Positions 23,376 through 35,800 of a DNA stretch of 64,000 nucleotides are shown here, one piece after another. The stretch is taken from assembly GCA_036346255.1 (NCBI GenBank), contig CM070639.1:8442001-8506000 (forward strand). The letters run 5' to 3'. A program made the translations under genes and the position numbers. Each line of letters begins with the position of its first letter. Position 1 is the first letter of the stretch. Below the pieces are notes generated by a model. That model was given only the letters and a program-made list of their open reading frames with translations. It was not told the DNA's origin and did not search any database. The DNA is from Ampelocalamus luodianensis. Its lineage: Eukaryota > Streptophyta > Magnoliopsida > Poales > Poaceae.

Positions 23376-23389
23376 CTTCTCCCGCGCGA

Positions 23390-24250
23390 TGTGTCTCTTC
23401 ACCATCGCACAACCGTCTTCTTCGTCTCGCACGCCGACGATACATGCGTCTCTTCGCCTCACGTGCGCTTACTCCTAATTCTTTATATAAGACGGAATAA
23501 TTCACCAAGATTAAACTCCTCCCATTGCTCTTCGTCTCACGGTTTTGAGTACGCCAATCGCCAAGGTGAGCATGCAGAGCGCGAGAGCCAAGCACCAAGG
23601 CGAGGAGGTCGGTGATCGCCGCTTTTCTCACGATGTCGCCGCCGACATCGCGTCGGCGTGGTGGCCGCGAGCTCTCCTCAGCCCATGGAGGACCTATGCA
23701 GCCTACGATTAACGTCGTACATCTTTATGTCTACAATATACGCACGTACATACTACTATTTATTCTAACATCTTGAATGTATGTACGTATAGTTGCAAGG
23801 CCTTGTACAAGGTGTCCAAGGAACGCGCCGGGAGACGCGTGGCGCCGAGCGAGAGGAGGCGATGAAGTGGCAGACAACGAGCGCCACCTCGCCGTCGTCA
23901 ACCACTCGCCGCCGCCGCAACCCGGCGCTTGTTTCATCGCCGGCCTCGGGCTTGTTCGCGCCCCAAGACATGCGGCGCGCCTCATGTTCCTTGAACGGCG
24001 GCGTGGCCGCCACAAGGCCGCGCCTCGTGCTCGGTCTCCTCCTCTACATGGCCGACGAGACGCGCGACGCTGGGAAGCACTACATCAGCCGTGTCGAGGA
24101 CGAGCCGACCGGGCGGCGGGTGCGAGCGGCCAAGACCAACCGGGAGTGCGGCGGTGCGAGGCTCGCCGCGACATGGTCCAGCGGCGTGGGGAAGAAGGCC
24201 GCCATCGGGCCGGGTGGGCGCCGCGGAGGATGGCCACCGTGCACGAGCAT
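23390..24250 (+). other. CACTA region X, GC-rich, function unknown
   Basis: The same block occurs inverted in CACTA 3 (about 62820-63640). ORFs (23777-24253, 23793-24290) are Arg/Gly/Pro-rich and overlap in all frames, including minus-strand ones. The two copies do not conserve one frame through small indels. It could be a captured gene fragment or an exon of a CACTA transcript. I make no functional claim. Confidence 0.45.
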
Positions 24251-24254
24251 TGAG

Positions 24255-24860
24255 TATATCACGACGGTTCTCCACAAACCGTCAGATTGAACTTGCACGA
24301 CGGCTCCATGTGGAACTGCTCGCGATATACTCAATATCACGGACGGTTAATAAGTACAACCGTCGTGATATACTCACATCACGCACGGTTCTATTAACAA
24401 ACCGCTCGTGATATGGAGTATATCACGCACGGTTCTCCTTATTAACCGCTCGTGATATGGAGTATATCACGCACGCTTCTCCCGACAACCGCTCGTGATA
24501 TGGAGGATATCGCGACGGTTCCCCACATGGAGCCGTCATGATGTTCAACATGCACGGTTAGTGAGAGGAACCGCTCGTGATGAGGATATTATCACGCATG
24601 GTTCTTCATTCAACCATCCGTGATAGCGCATTTGAGCATGTATATGCGCAAATAATTAACAAAATGATTTGCCCAAGAATAAATAGATGATAAAAAGATC
24701 ATATCATCACGCATTTATAAAAAGACCATATCATCACGCACAAAAAGACCATATTTACATCACGCATTTATAAACAAGATCATATCATCACGCATAAAAA
24801 GACCATATTTACATCACGCATGCACAATAGATCGCCTTATCGCTTTTACATCACGCATTT
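24255..24860. repeat. Internal subterminal-type repeats and a CATCACGCATTTATAAAAAG repeat
   Basis: From 24255 to 24625 the TCACGCACGGTT/AACCGCTCGTGAT words recur in inverted pairs. From 24690 to 24860 a second word, ATCACGCA..TATAAAAAGACCATAT, repeats at least five times. The matching block in CACTA 3 is 59710-59870. Confidence 0.75.
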
Positions 24861-24861
24861 A

Positions 24862-25520
24862 TAAAAAGGATGAGCGATCCTATCTTAGTCTTCAAATCTT
24901 CGTGACGCATTCTCGCCGGCTTCAAGGTGGGAGCGGATCACCGATCGCCTCACCAAACGCCTCCACCGTGACCTTGCACGCCAATTTCCTCTTGTAGATG
25001 TTCGACTCGTAATCAAGTCCCATATAGCCCAGAGGCCATCAACCCCGGTCTCCACAGCCTCGACTAGGCGGACCCGCTCTCTGCAATGTCGATGTCGCCT
25101 CGACTATCCGGCCGCATCCTCGATGCGGACCAAAGAGTTCCATAGGACAATCTCCACGACGAGGTTTACTCGCGGATGCCGGAGAGCCTCGCGACCGTCT
25201 GTTGGAGGAGGAGCTCCAATCGACCGATGATTGCCGTTATGGTCTCCGGTAGATGGGAGGGTCTACAACGGATTGCATTGCGAACGGATGCCTTGTTCGC
25301 ACTTGGGCCAAAGTTGCGATCGAGAGGTGCGAGTACACAACCAAAATGTAGGCCAAGATACCGGGACGAGAGAGGAAGCCATTTGGAATTTGTGGAGAGA
25401 GAGGGATGATCAAGGAGGTTCGTGAGAAATCCCTTTGATAAGGGTTGTCTATTTATATAAAAGTCGGAGCAGAGACGAAGAGACACTCGTAAGGAGATGA
25501 AGGGAATGAGATCCATAGCA
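24862..25520 (-). other. CACTA region Y with its own TATA box
   Basis: On the minus strand a TATATAAATAG motif lies at about 25450. It is followed by a region conserved with CACTA 3 (59071-59710, plus strand there). Frames on both strands are open (25166-25516 minus; the 59354-59713 frame on the opposite strand in CACTA 3), so coding direction is ambiguous. A frame containing MDLIP...SVRNAIRCRPSHLPETIT is the better conserved one downstream of the TATA box. No domain is recognised. Confidence 0.4.
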
Positions 25521-25529
25521 CGACGGCTC

Positions 25530-25800
25530 TATGATGGATCCGTCATGATATATTATCACAGACGGCTTATTTAAGCACCGTCGTGATAATATCACAGACG
25601 GTTTGTTTAAAGAACTGCTCGAGATATCTCAATATCACAAACGGTGCCATTAAAGAACCGTCGTGATATTGAGGATATCTCGACGGTTCTTTAAGTAAAC
25701 CGTCAGTGATATTATCACGCACGGTGCTTAAATAGAGCCGTCAGGATATTGCGGATATCTCAAACGGTTCTTTAATAGAGCCGTCGTGATATTCTTTTTA
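25530..25800. repeat. Internal subterminal-type repeats before the Ptta/Ulp1 leader
   Basis: Inverted pairs of ATCACAGACGGTT/AACCGTCGTGATA-type words occupy this block, between the Y TATA box and the Ptta/Ulp1 leader. The matching blocks are 36290-36540 (CACTA 2) and 58745-59060 (CACTA 3). Confidence 0.8.
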
Positions 25801-26128
25801 TCAAAAGGCGCACCCTAGGTTTTGCTCTTTACTCGCCACTGCCTCCCGCGCCCTTAGGCTCGTGCGCTCTCTCGGCTCCTCTAGGGTTCGCCCATTCACC
25901 TCCCGGCCAGTAAGACCCGACGCCGCTCTTCATCGACGACGCCGCCTCCGCCTCGACGCGCGGCCTCCTCCCGTGTCGGCCTCCTCCCTCGCACCGCCTC
26001 CTCCCGTGTCGGCCTCCTCCTCTGCACCGGCCTCCTCCCGCGCCGTCCTCCTCCTGTGTCGGCCTCCTCCCGCGCCTCTCCCTCCTCCCGCGTCGGCCTC
26101 CTCCCTGCACCGGCCTCCTCCTTGCACC
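25800..26128 (+). promoter_or_regulatory. Leader exon of the Ptta/Ulp1 gene with GC-rich minisatellite
   Basis: Conserved start AGGCGCACC..TAGGGTTTTGCTC leads into an imperfect array of CGGCCTCCTCCCGTGT-like units (25960-26125). It ends at a splice donor, CACC followed by GTGAGT at 26129. CACTA 2 (36550-36827) and CACTA 3 (58440-58740, minus) share it. The Arg/Gly-rich ORFs on the opposite strand are artefacts of the repeat. Confidence 0.6.
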
Positions 26129-26843
26129 GTGAGTTGTTGTGCGGCATCCTCTGTGAGTATTCCTAAAGATAATATGTGAACCGAATCTAGTACTAAAGAT
26201 CCGCAAATTGATCGATGGGCTTTGTTGACATGCTCTGTGATGAACTTTGTCTTATACTGAGATTGAATGTGATAGTTAGTTGATTCTTGAGCTCTATTGT
26301 ACAAATTACTTGCTATCACAATTTCATATACTTTGTTAATTTGTTACTTTGCTGAATGCTAGTTATCACGCACGGTTGAATGCATCCGTCAATTTGATAT
26401 ACCGTTAGTTCATTCATGAGCTCTATTGTATTGACGAACCCTCCGTGATGTGACTTTGATGGTCTTTGATAATGTGAACTGAAATTGATCGATGGGCTTT
26501 GTTCTGTTCGCTCTGTGATGAACTTTTCTTATACCGAGATTGAATGTGATAGTTAAGATCATTTTCGTATGATTGAGATCATTTGACAAGCACGCAAAAT
26601 ATTGTTTAGAGCTCATAGTTTGAATTTATACTATCATATTCATTTAATGAAGAGTATAGACAATAGGATTGAGATGGCAAAGACTTGTTCTTTTGCAACT
26701 CTCCTACGAGCACAAACTACCATCAATCCTTCTTTATATATTATACGCTTGTGCATCATTTTCGTTAAGTTGAGTAAATGCGCTTGAATCGTCGCTAGAG
26801 CTTACGATATTGCTTCATGCATATATAGATAGCAAGTGTTTAC

Positions 26844-29800
26844 ATGGCGCCCGCACCATCTTCGCCGCCGCCCGATCTCCGAGGAAAGTGGTACGACGCG
26901 AGATGGCAGAGGAACATCGAGAATTCCTCCGTGCCTAATGACCATCACGGAGGTCAATGCCAATGGGATCCTCGTGAGTCCCCCAAGCAGCCGCAGATTC
27001 CAACCTTGTGCGGGATACTTGAAGGGAACGGGTCCCCATCACCACACCGAGCCGGACACCGTGTCGGATGTTCGAGAAGCCACCGTGGGACGGTTTTAAA
27101 ATCGCTCACTTTCCCACCGCAGACCTGGCGCGCGTGGAACGACATGCGTTACTCTCGATCGGAAAGGCATGGAGGACCTTCAAGAGCGTGCTTGTCACAA
27201 AGTACGTGAACACGGGTCGAACGCCCTTCACGGCGTATAAATTCTTGTCGCGGGATATATGGGACGCCTTTGTGTAAATGAAGACGACGTCCGAATTTCT
27301 TGAGGAAAGTGCGACGCACAAGGCTCTCCATACACTTAACACTCACCCCCACAAACTCGACACCGCTGGGTACGCGGGTAAAACCGCGTAATGGGCGGCG
27401 GAGGACGCGAACGAAACAAGGCCATTTGTTGAGATCACAGACCAGCGCGCTCTCTCCTGGTTAAGAGCGAGGGCATCAGTTACGTCTTCGGGCAAAATCT
27501 CTTTCACAAACCCGCCAAACCGGGATGTGGCCAACCGTGTGGTAAATGTCTTCGAACTACCTAGTTGTTAATAAGTCTATAACTTCATAATGTATATAAT
27601 AACATGATGACCTCTTGCAGCAAGAATTGAGTTTCGCATGTTCAAGGCTCCTTCCAAGCGAGCGAGGAGAAGGATATACTAACTACGCCCCGGGAAACAA
27701 GGAGCACCTGGTCGCACGCGAGGCAAAGGGGTTAACGATCTTGGAGGATGGATTCCCGCACGACCATCGCACGATAGGAGCAGTGAAGAGATCCAAGGCC
27801 GAGTACGACACGTTGTTGGAACATGTGCTTACTTCAAAATTTGAAGGAAGAGAACGGGTGCTTCGCAAAATTTGAAGAAAAGATAGCAAGATTGCGGGAC
27901 CAAGTGAATCAACTACTACTCCTCAACAACCGCCGCAGCCGCCCCGTTGTTTTGGTAGGCGCCCTCCTCAACATCGGAGTAGCGTCGCGTCCACGCAAAA
28001 TTGTGAACACGATGATGTCCAATTACCTATCGACGACATCAAGGTAATGTACATCTCGAATGCTCCAAAGATAGACCTATAGGACGCCTTAGCGAATTGC
28101 GATCGCTTTGTAGGAGCCGACGCGACCGCACACCCAAGTGATGATGGTTGGGATGTCTATTGAGGTCAAGGGGTGGTGTATCCATGCAATGAAGGGATAG
28201 TGCAAAGACGGTGCCCGGTGGCGCAGGTTACGCCAGTGTCCAGTGGACATGGTACATGATAATTTTAGGGCCGTCCTACCGAGATTCGCCCAACGACGAA
28301 ATCATAACACTAGGGGATGCCTGCATGCTTTTATTCGGGGCCAAAGAAGGACATCGCTCGACCTGCAGCGTCGCCTCAACCTTCGATGACTCCACCCAAA
28401 CCATCTCCACACGACCATGCCTCTCCAATTCAACTTTTGAAGGACATCGTCCTGGACCCTGCAATGCCGCCTCAACTTTTGATGACTCTACCCCAACCAT
28501 CTCCACACGACCATGCCCCTCCAATTCAACTTTTGAAGCACATCGTCCTGGACCCTGCAGTGCCGCCTCAACTTTTGATGACTCTACCCCAACCATCTCC
28601 ACACGACCATGTCTCTCCAACAGGACCCTCCATGACTGCACCTCAACCTTCGCTTCAGAAGCCCGCCTCATCGGTTCCCGTGGAGAAGACACCGAACGAA
28701 CAAAAAAAGCGTGCCGCCATATCGGTTCCGAGTCGTCTCGACAGAGGAAGACGCGAGCGGCAAGTCGCTCAGACAAATCGAAATCGAAGAACATTAAGGC
28801 GCTTCGCCTCCTAACCCTAAGAAATACTCTTTGGAAGTCCGCTGGGCGACGAGCATGATTAGCCTACGCCGGATTAGGTTGTCGAGTTTGCATAGCCGGT
28901 ACTTGCGTAAGACCAAAGAGAAAGGGTGCGCTGATGGAATCACCGTCGATACACGGAGGACTATTTCTCCACGAGCGGCCCCTTCATCGTGGGCTTCACG
29001 ACTTATTCGACCTATTCAACCTCAAAGCCCTCGATGCCTCACTTCTACGATGCTGACATCGTAAGTGTGTACAATTAAGTTCTACATTCACGCATATTCA
29101 CGTAATATAACAACTCATTGCTTATGTATAGATACATGATTAAAACCGCCGGCGATTGAAAGAATCGGTGGGTTTCGACCCACACGTGGTCTCTGAGCAA
29201 ACCATCTTGGCGCACGCATCCTACGCCGAGAAATACATAACGGCAGGATTGCTTGCTCAAAACTACGTGGACTACATAATGGTGCCCTACAACCAGAAGT
29301 AAGTGCTTCACTACTTGCTATACAAATTTCATTTGTACTTTATACGCAGTATGAACTTAGGTTTAATGACTATAGCGACATACATGAGTAGGCATCACTG
29401 GTTCCTTCTAGTCATTATACCAAAGAGGAATCAGGTACTATACCTTGATTCCCTAATGAAAAAAAGGCCACGACTTCACCCTTGTGCAAGAAGTACTCGA
29501 CAGTGTGCTCATTTCTCCATACATAACTCTATTGTAGTCTTCCTTCGCTTGAAATGGCCGAGGTTAACTTTTTGAAACATGTAGGTCGCTCATCTCCTAT
29601 ATTGCCGAGGAGGGCTATACAAGGAACGAACGCCACACTTAATCACGTGACGCGATTTCCGACGCGTGCTACAACACAATAATCCTATATCATACTGTAA
29701 TAATGCGCCTCGAACCGACTATACCTATATATGTAATTCTATTTTTTCAAGCCGCCAAAGAAAAGCGTAAGAATGTGCATTCTACGCTTGCCATCATATG

Positions 29801-30052
29801 CATTCTCATGAGTGCTAGGTTGCTTGATCCCGAGGTTGGTCAATCTCGCAATAATTGCTAATTATAAATTTAAATATATATGTGTAACACTTTACTCTTG
29901 TTTGTAGGTTTTGAATATAGATTTAGATTCACTGCTCGTAAAGAGATCTCGGATGTTCGAGGGAGGCTTTGCACCTTCATCATGACGGATATCATTGCGC
30001 CCAACGAGAGTTTCACTCTTGACGACTCGAAACAATTAATATATATTTGATA
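26844..30052 (+). pseudogene. CACTA second gene: Ptta/En/Spm domain plus Ulp1 (C48) protease domain, decayed
   Basis: ATG at 26844 starts APSSPPPDLRGKWYDARWQR. The plant transposase Ptta/En/Spm-like domain follows (GKAWRTFKSVLVTKYVNTGR and FLSRDIWDAFV, 27165-27280). Next come a KQ-rich coiled segment, a Pro-rich linker with three 96-bp repeats (28372-28659), and a C-terminal Ulp1-like cysteine protease. The protease blocks are HHWFLLVIIPKRNQVLYLDSL (His and Asp sites, 29390-29455) and ECAFYACHHM (Cys site, near 29775). Introns are visible, such as donor CAAG/GTAATG at 28042 and acceptor TATGTATAG before ATACATGATTAAAA near 29130. Many 1-2 bp indels and stops break the frame, some at CTG/CAG sites that may be sequence errors. 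SUMO-protease-like domains are common companions of plant CACTA and MULE genes, and their role in transposition is unproven. Confidence 0.75.
28372..28659 (+). repeat. Three in-frame 96-bp repeats in the protease linker
   Basis: CGCCTCAAC starts at 28372, 28468 and 28564, an exact 96-bp (32-codon) period. Each unit encodes PQPSPHDHA/V and LLK.IVLDPA. CACTA 3 has two units (about 56060-56265) and CACTA 2 has one (39785-39850). Copy number therefore varies by whole codon-multiple units. Confidence 0.9.
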
Positions 30053-30254
30053 TAGTTGTAATTCACTTTGAATAGTTGTAATTCAATGGTACACTAGCGA
30101 CAATATTTGATATATGTTGGTTTGTAATTGACAATGATCACTTTGGGTTGTCCGTTGATTTATCTGTGATGTATCTATTTTCTGCCTGCTTATTTTCAGA
30201 GGGCATGGCTAGCAATTCCTGAGGCTAGCCGAAAATTTTTAAAAAGTAGTTAGG

Positions 30255-30733
30255 CTGAAGTAACTATCACAGACGGTTTAACAATCAAACCGTATGTGAA
30301 TATGCATATCCTGCATCGTTCTATTTAATAACCGTCGTGATATACACATATCTCGCACGGTTCGTAAATAGAACCGCTCAGATATCATTTTATCACGCAC
30401 GGTTCTATTTACGAACCGCTCGAGATATGTGTATATCATGCACGGTTAAATAATTAGAACCGCTCGATATGTGCATATCACGACGGTTTGTAAATAGAAC
30501 CGCTCGTGATAATTAGATATCACGCACGGTTCTTTAATAGAGCCGCTCGTGATAATTAGATATCACGCATTGTTATATAATTAGAACCGCTCGTGTTGTG
30601 ACTTTATCACGCACGGATTTTTAACCGTCGTGATAATCACTTTATTATCACAGACGTATAAAAACACAAACGGTTCGAACCGCCTCGTGATGACCGCTCC
30701 AAACCGCCTGCGTGATGAGGTCGTGTAGTAGTG
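30255..30733. repeat. Right subterminal repeats and terminus of CACTA 1
   Basis: Inverted pairs of TCACGCACGGTT and GAACCGCTCGTGATA words end in GGTCGTGTAGTAGTG. The terminal repeat is shorter and less regular than in CACTA 2 (GTTTTTTGTAGTAGTG). Confidence 0.85.
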
Positions 30734-30736
30734 GTT

Positions 30737-31759
30737 CTAATATAATGTACTTTATTAATATGTAGCAGAAAGCAAACAACACATAAATAAAATACTTCAG
30801 ATATCAGAACGTAACTTGCTATTATAAAGATGGGAAAATAAGCCTTGTAGGACTCATAATAAGAATTTAATGCTTTGCACTCCTAGAGCTTGGAACCATT
30901 ATCCAATAATTCAAGGTTCTACTTCAATTACAAACTGCAAGTTTCTATAAAAGATCCAAGTGCAATGTGTGCACTTAGATCGAATCGGCGAAGTATTCAG
31001 GAACTTCTGCCTCAATCGGCTCCATGCGTGATCTTCTCCTCTTGGGTAGCTACGGCTGCGGTCGCTGCGATGTCCAAAGGAGGGATGATGGGGGGCTGCT
31101 ACAGGGCTGTCCATATTCATAAGTGCAACTAATGGATGTGAATCCTCTATGTCTGCAATGGCGAGGTGTGCTTCATGCTATCATTTGCCCTTTTTCTTAT
31201 ACTAGAAAGCATCAATAACGTGCGACCCACGACCTTACCCTTCTTTGTCCTCCCTTTCGCGAGAGGCTTCATCACCTTGTAGCTGCTAACAGTGGCTTCA
31301 TGACCAACATTGCTACTAGGTGGCTGCGAGATGTAGTTCTTTCTTAGAACATTATCTTGAGCTTTCGTAACTTGCATGATGTCAATTAATTCGGCATACT
31401 CCATGTAGCCGTCTTGACGATAGTTGCGTGCGGATTGTACCGCATTCGGGTGAAAGGTAGCGAGGGTCTTCTTAATCTTCTGCTTATCCGTGATCATATT
31501 ATCATAGAATTGAAGACTTGTGCAAATTCTGCATAAATTCTGGCCATGCTGGGTCAGTTCTTCGAACTACTGGTTTGTGATACCAGTCATATTCATATTC
31601 ATGTAAAAATTCCTAAGATTACTGCTAGTAATCTGCATAAAATGGTTACAAAAATTCTCATAATGCTGTTCGAACTTCCGGTTCGTGATCCCGTATTTTT
31701 TTATGCATTTACATGATTTACTGCTATTTTCAGTGATTAAAAGCAATATAAACAGTCAC
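30737..31759 (-). pseudogene. Copia gag, between the two CACTA insertions
   Basis: The minus-strand frame 31147-31497 reads ITDKQKIKKTLATFHPNAVQ, NYRQDGYMEYAELIDIMQV and AQDNVLRKN. This is the UBN2/gag type typical of copia polyproteins. It then turns basic (KGRTKKGK), as expected before the zinc-knuckle region. Left of it (30737-31140) lies the decayed gag-protease junction. To the right, the N-terminal part (31500-31759) is frame-broken. The segment is bounded exactly by the target duplications GTT (30734-30736) and AGA (31760-31762). Confidence 0.85.
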
Positions 31760-31799
31760 AGACACTACTACAAAATAGGTCATACTGGACGCCTCATCA

Positions 31800-32230
31800 C
31801 AGACGGTTCCAAAGGAGCCATCTGTGTTGAACTTATACAGACGGTTCCCTTTGGAACCATTTATGATAGTTCCTCATCACAAACAGTTTTTATTACCAAC
31901 CGTCTATGATACTTCACAGACGGTTCATAATAAGAACGGGTTGTGATAGTGCCTCATTACAGACGGTTCCAAAGGAGCCGTCTATGTTGAACTTATACAG
32001 ACGGTTCCCTTTGGAACCGTTTGTGATAGTGCCTCATCACGAGCGGTTTTATTACCAATCGCTCAGGATATTTCCTGACGGTTCATAATAAGAACCGTCG
32101 TGATAGTGCCTCATCACGCATTTGGTTCTTATTACCAACCGTCTATGATACTTCGCGATGGTTGGTAATAAGAACCGCTCGTGATGAGGCATTATCACGC
32201 ATTTGGTTCTTATTATGAACCGCTCGTGAT
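31800..32230. repeat. Left subterminal repeats of CACTA 2
   Basis: Words TCACAGACGGTT and AACCGTCTGTGATA alternate in inverted pairs. From 31800 to about 32030 they are regular. From about 32040 to 32230 they appear as CGAGCGG, CGCTCGTG, CGTCGTG and CGCATTTGG. The switch within one element is the clearest sign of the CTG/CAG problem. Confidence 0.88.
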
Positions 32231-32238
32231 ATGCCACC

Positions 32239-32247
32239 CTATAAATA
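32239..32247 (+). promoter_or_regulatory. TATA box of the TNP2 gene
   Basis: CTATAAATA directly follows the last subterminal repeat. It is conserved at 60160-60168 in CACTA 3. A leader with donor CCGAGGGTAACG near 32649 and an intron to about 32780 precede the coding start. Confidence 0.65.
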
Positions 32248-32800
32248 TCAGACCCAATGCACTTCTCGCTCTAGCGCCCGATCCGTTGTTTGGAATAGAG
32301 TGGCTTGAGAAGCTTTGCTCTGTGGTGGCTGTACGAGGCTTGCTTGTTTTGCTTGCCTTGTTCTTGGTTGTGGGTTGCCTTGGCAACTTATGGCTATTTG
32401 GCTTGCATATTGCTTGCTTTGTGAGGCTTGGCTTTGGTGGTAGCTCTCAGTTTGGGTGTTGTGAATGAGTGCTTTGTTTCGGCAGTGGGTGTTTTGTGAG
32501 AGGGAGAAGCTTATGGGGGAGGTGAATTTCGGCTGTGGCTCTTCTCTTGCCCTGTCCACTTAACTCTCACATTGCATTGTGGCCTGAAGGAGAAGGCCAG
32601 TGAGGAATCTCGTGGGATATTTGGAATTTTCGTCGTGAGCTCCGAGGGTAACGATCTGTAACTCTTTATATTTGCTCTAGGTTAATCTTTAATCAATTTT
32701 AGTGTATTTGGTTAATAGGAGGAGTAACGTATTTGCAGTATATTAATATAATTTAACACTACTAATTGTTACGTGCATAGCGTAGATGGACCGAAACTAG

Positions 32801-35800
32801 ATGGACCGAAACTGGATGTACGGTGCGAACCGTGTGAGTGAAGAGTACATTAATGACGTGATTGCTTTTAGAAGAGCCGCGAGCAGATATGTTGAATAAG
32901 GGATATAATTTATGTATCGCCCATGCATTGATTGCGTAATCAAGATTTTTAACAACCCGTGCATCGTAGGGCACTTGATTCGAAGGGGTTTCAAAAAAGG
33001 GTATACTGTTGGACCAGTCACGGTGAAGAGCAGATTATACAGGAAGTTAATAATGACGACATCGCCGAGGAAGTTAATAATGATGACATCGCAGAGGAAG
33101 TCAACGATATGCCTGATGTGGATGTGCTTTTGATGAGGATAGGTCGACGATGACAATGCGGATCGGATGCTACGCGATGCGTAAGGGAACTACAAAGGAG
33201 AGAGAGTTTTATAAATTCGAGCACTTAATGGAGGACTCGGGGAAACCTTTGTTCCCTGGCTGCAAGCCGGAATACACAAGGTTGTCAACCGTACTTGAAC
33301 TGCTGAAATTGAAGGCAAGCAATGGTTGGTCTGACAAGAGTTTCACGACGTTGTTAGGTCTCCTAGCGGACATTCTTCCGGAGGGAAACGTATTGGCCAG
33401 CACCACCTACCAAGCCAAGAAGGTTCTTTGTCCATTAGGAATGGAAGTAGAAAGAATACATGCATGTCTGAACGATTGTATCCTGTATCGTAAAGAGTAT
33501 ACAGACTTGCATGTATGTCTCGTGTGCAAAGCATCCCGATACAAGCGTAAGAATACTGCTAAGGTGAAGTAAGGACCTCCTGCTAAGATGTTGTGGTATC
33601 TGCCTGTGATCCCACGTTTGAAGCGTTTATTTGCGAACCGAAAGGAGACAAGATTGCTGCGTTGGCACTCGGAGGAGCGTAAGAAATATGGAAAGCTAAG
33701 ACACCCTACTGATTCTGCCCAGTGGAGAAACTTCGATCGGACCTTCAAAGAGTTCGGTGCGAACCGAGGAACATAAGGTTAGGGTTGAGTACAGATGGAA
33801 TGAATCCTTTCGGTAACATGAGCAGCCGACATAGCACTTGGCCTGTGAATCTATGTATGTACAACCTTCCTCCTTGGCTGTGTATGAAGCGGAAGTACAT
33901 TTTGATGTCACTACTTATCCAAGGGCTGAAGCAACCTGGGAACGATATTGATGTGTACCTAGCACCATTACTGGATGATCTTGTGACACTGTGGAATGAA
34001 GGGGTACAAGTATGGGATGCGTACAAATAAGAGAACTTCTCTTTACGCGCCATGTTGTTCTGCACTATCAATGATTTTTCTGCCCTTGGTAACTCGTCAA
34101 GCCAGACAAAAGGAGCCAAAGCCCGTCCGCACCGCTTAGATGCTACGGAGAGTGTATGGTGAACAACTCGCATAAAATCGTGTATATACGCCACCGTAGG
34201 TTCCTTCCGTGAGTCACCCATACCGCAAGATGAAGAAACAATTCAACGGAAATAAGGAGGACAGTTCAGCTCCAAAGGCTTTTAGAGGGAAAGAGGTCTA
34301 TGATATGGTTAAGGATATCGATGTTGTGCTTGGGAAGGGACGTAAATTAAAAACCCGTCAGAAGAACATCTGGAAGAAGCGGTTAATTTTTTTAGACTTA
34401 CCTTATTGGGAGCACTTAGAAGTTCGTCACTGCATCGTCATCATGCACGTGGAGAAGAATGTAGGTGATAGCTTGATTGGTCTCTTACTGAACATTAGTG
34501 GCAAAACAAAGGATGGTGTTACCGCACAGCGTGACTTGGTTGATATGAACATAAGGACCGAGTTAGCACCGAAAGAGACCGATAAAGAGCGAACATACCT
34601 TCCACCAGCTTGCTACACTATGTCCAAGGCCGAGAGAAATGAATCGCGCTGAGCTTGCATGGTGTCAAAGTCCCATCTGGTTACTCCGCTAACATTAAGA
34701 AACTTGTTTCTATGCAAGATTTGAAATTAATTGGTATGAAGTCTCATGATTGTCATGTGTTGATGACACAAATGCTTCCTGTTGCAATTAGGAGTATCTT
34801 GCCGAACAAGGTCCGAGTGGCAATCTTGAGGCTGTGTTATTTCTTCAACTAAATTGCTCAGAAGGTCATCGATCCCCAAGGACTAGATGCTCTACAGGCC
34901 GAGGTGGTGACGACTCTATGTCATCTTGAGATGTATTTCCCTCCGTTATTTTTCGATATCATGGTCCATCTCATTGTTCATCTTGTGAAAGAGATAAAGA
35001 TATGAGGCCCTGTGTTCCTACGTCATATGTACCCATTCGAGAGGTATATGGGAATTCTCAAGTCCTACGTACAGAATCGATCTCGACCGGAGGGCAGCAT
35101 CATCGAAGGTTATGCAACCGAAGAGGTCATTGAGTTCTGCATCGACTACATGGCTCAGGTGGAACCAATAGGTGTGCCTCTATCTCGTCATGAGGGAAGG
35201 CTGGATGGTATCGGGACCATCGGAAGGAAATCAATCACTCCCGATCTAGATACGTACGCTCAAGCCCATTTCACGGTCTTACAACACATGACCCAAGTAT
35301 CCCCGTACATCGACGAGCACAAAGACATGGTACGCCAACAGAATCCAGACCGGTCGAAGGTTTGGATCACGAGAGAGCAAAACTGTCGGTTCAACGAATG
35401 GTTAAAGGTGCGAATCACTGGGAGGTCATCAAGTGATGATACGCTGGTATGGTTGGCAAAAGGGCCACAATTTACAATTGTCACATGGCAAAGATACGAC
35501 ATAAATGGGTACATATTTTATACGACAGCTCAGGATAGGAAGAGCACAGTCCAGAACAGCTGTGTCCGCATAGATGCATTCAGTACCGATGGGCTGAGGA
35601 GCTTGTACTATGGGCAAATAGAGGAGATATGGGATCTCGACTACGTGCTTTTCAAGATCCCCCTATTTCGGTGTCGTTGGGTCCATCTCCGACAGGTGAA
35701 GGTCGACAAGTACGGCGTCACTACCGTGGACCTCGATCGTGTCGGATACAAAGACGAACCATTCGTACTGGCAAACTAAGTTGTTCAAGTCTTCTATGTA

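Larger units (their letters stand above)
22928..30733 (+). mobile_element. CACTA (En/Spm) element 1
   Basis: The left terminal repeat CACTACTACAAAA starts at 22928, and the right end GTAGTAGTG finishes at 30733. The 3-bp target duplication GTT flanks both (22925-22927, 30734-30736). It inserted into the copia protease region. The element carries subterminal repeats at both ends, two repeat blocks inside, regions X and Y of unknown function, and one gene, the Ptta/Ulp1 gene. It has no TNP2 transposase, so it could move only with help from another element. Size 7806 bp. Confidence 0.92.

Noticed and set aside
23777..24290. Arg/Gly-rich ORFs in CACTA region X as host or accessory genes; a faint TNR...GG...W.SSG.GKK resemblance to NAC-type sequence
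   Set aside because: All frames are open because of GC content, the CACTA 3 copy breaks the frame, and the NAC-like likeness is too weak to support.
25829..26319. Gly/Arg-rich minus-strand ORFs over the CACTA leader (also 36405-36885 and 58375-58817)
   Set aside because: Products of a GC-rich minisatellite in an untranslated leader. The real gene lies on the other strand and starts after an intron.
28211..28858. 215-codon ORF as the CACTA protein frame
   Set aside because: Comparison with CACTA 2 and 3 shows the true linker frame is the one at 28317-28814 (PQPSPHDH, QKPASSVPVEKTPNEQKKR).
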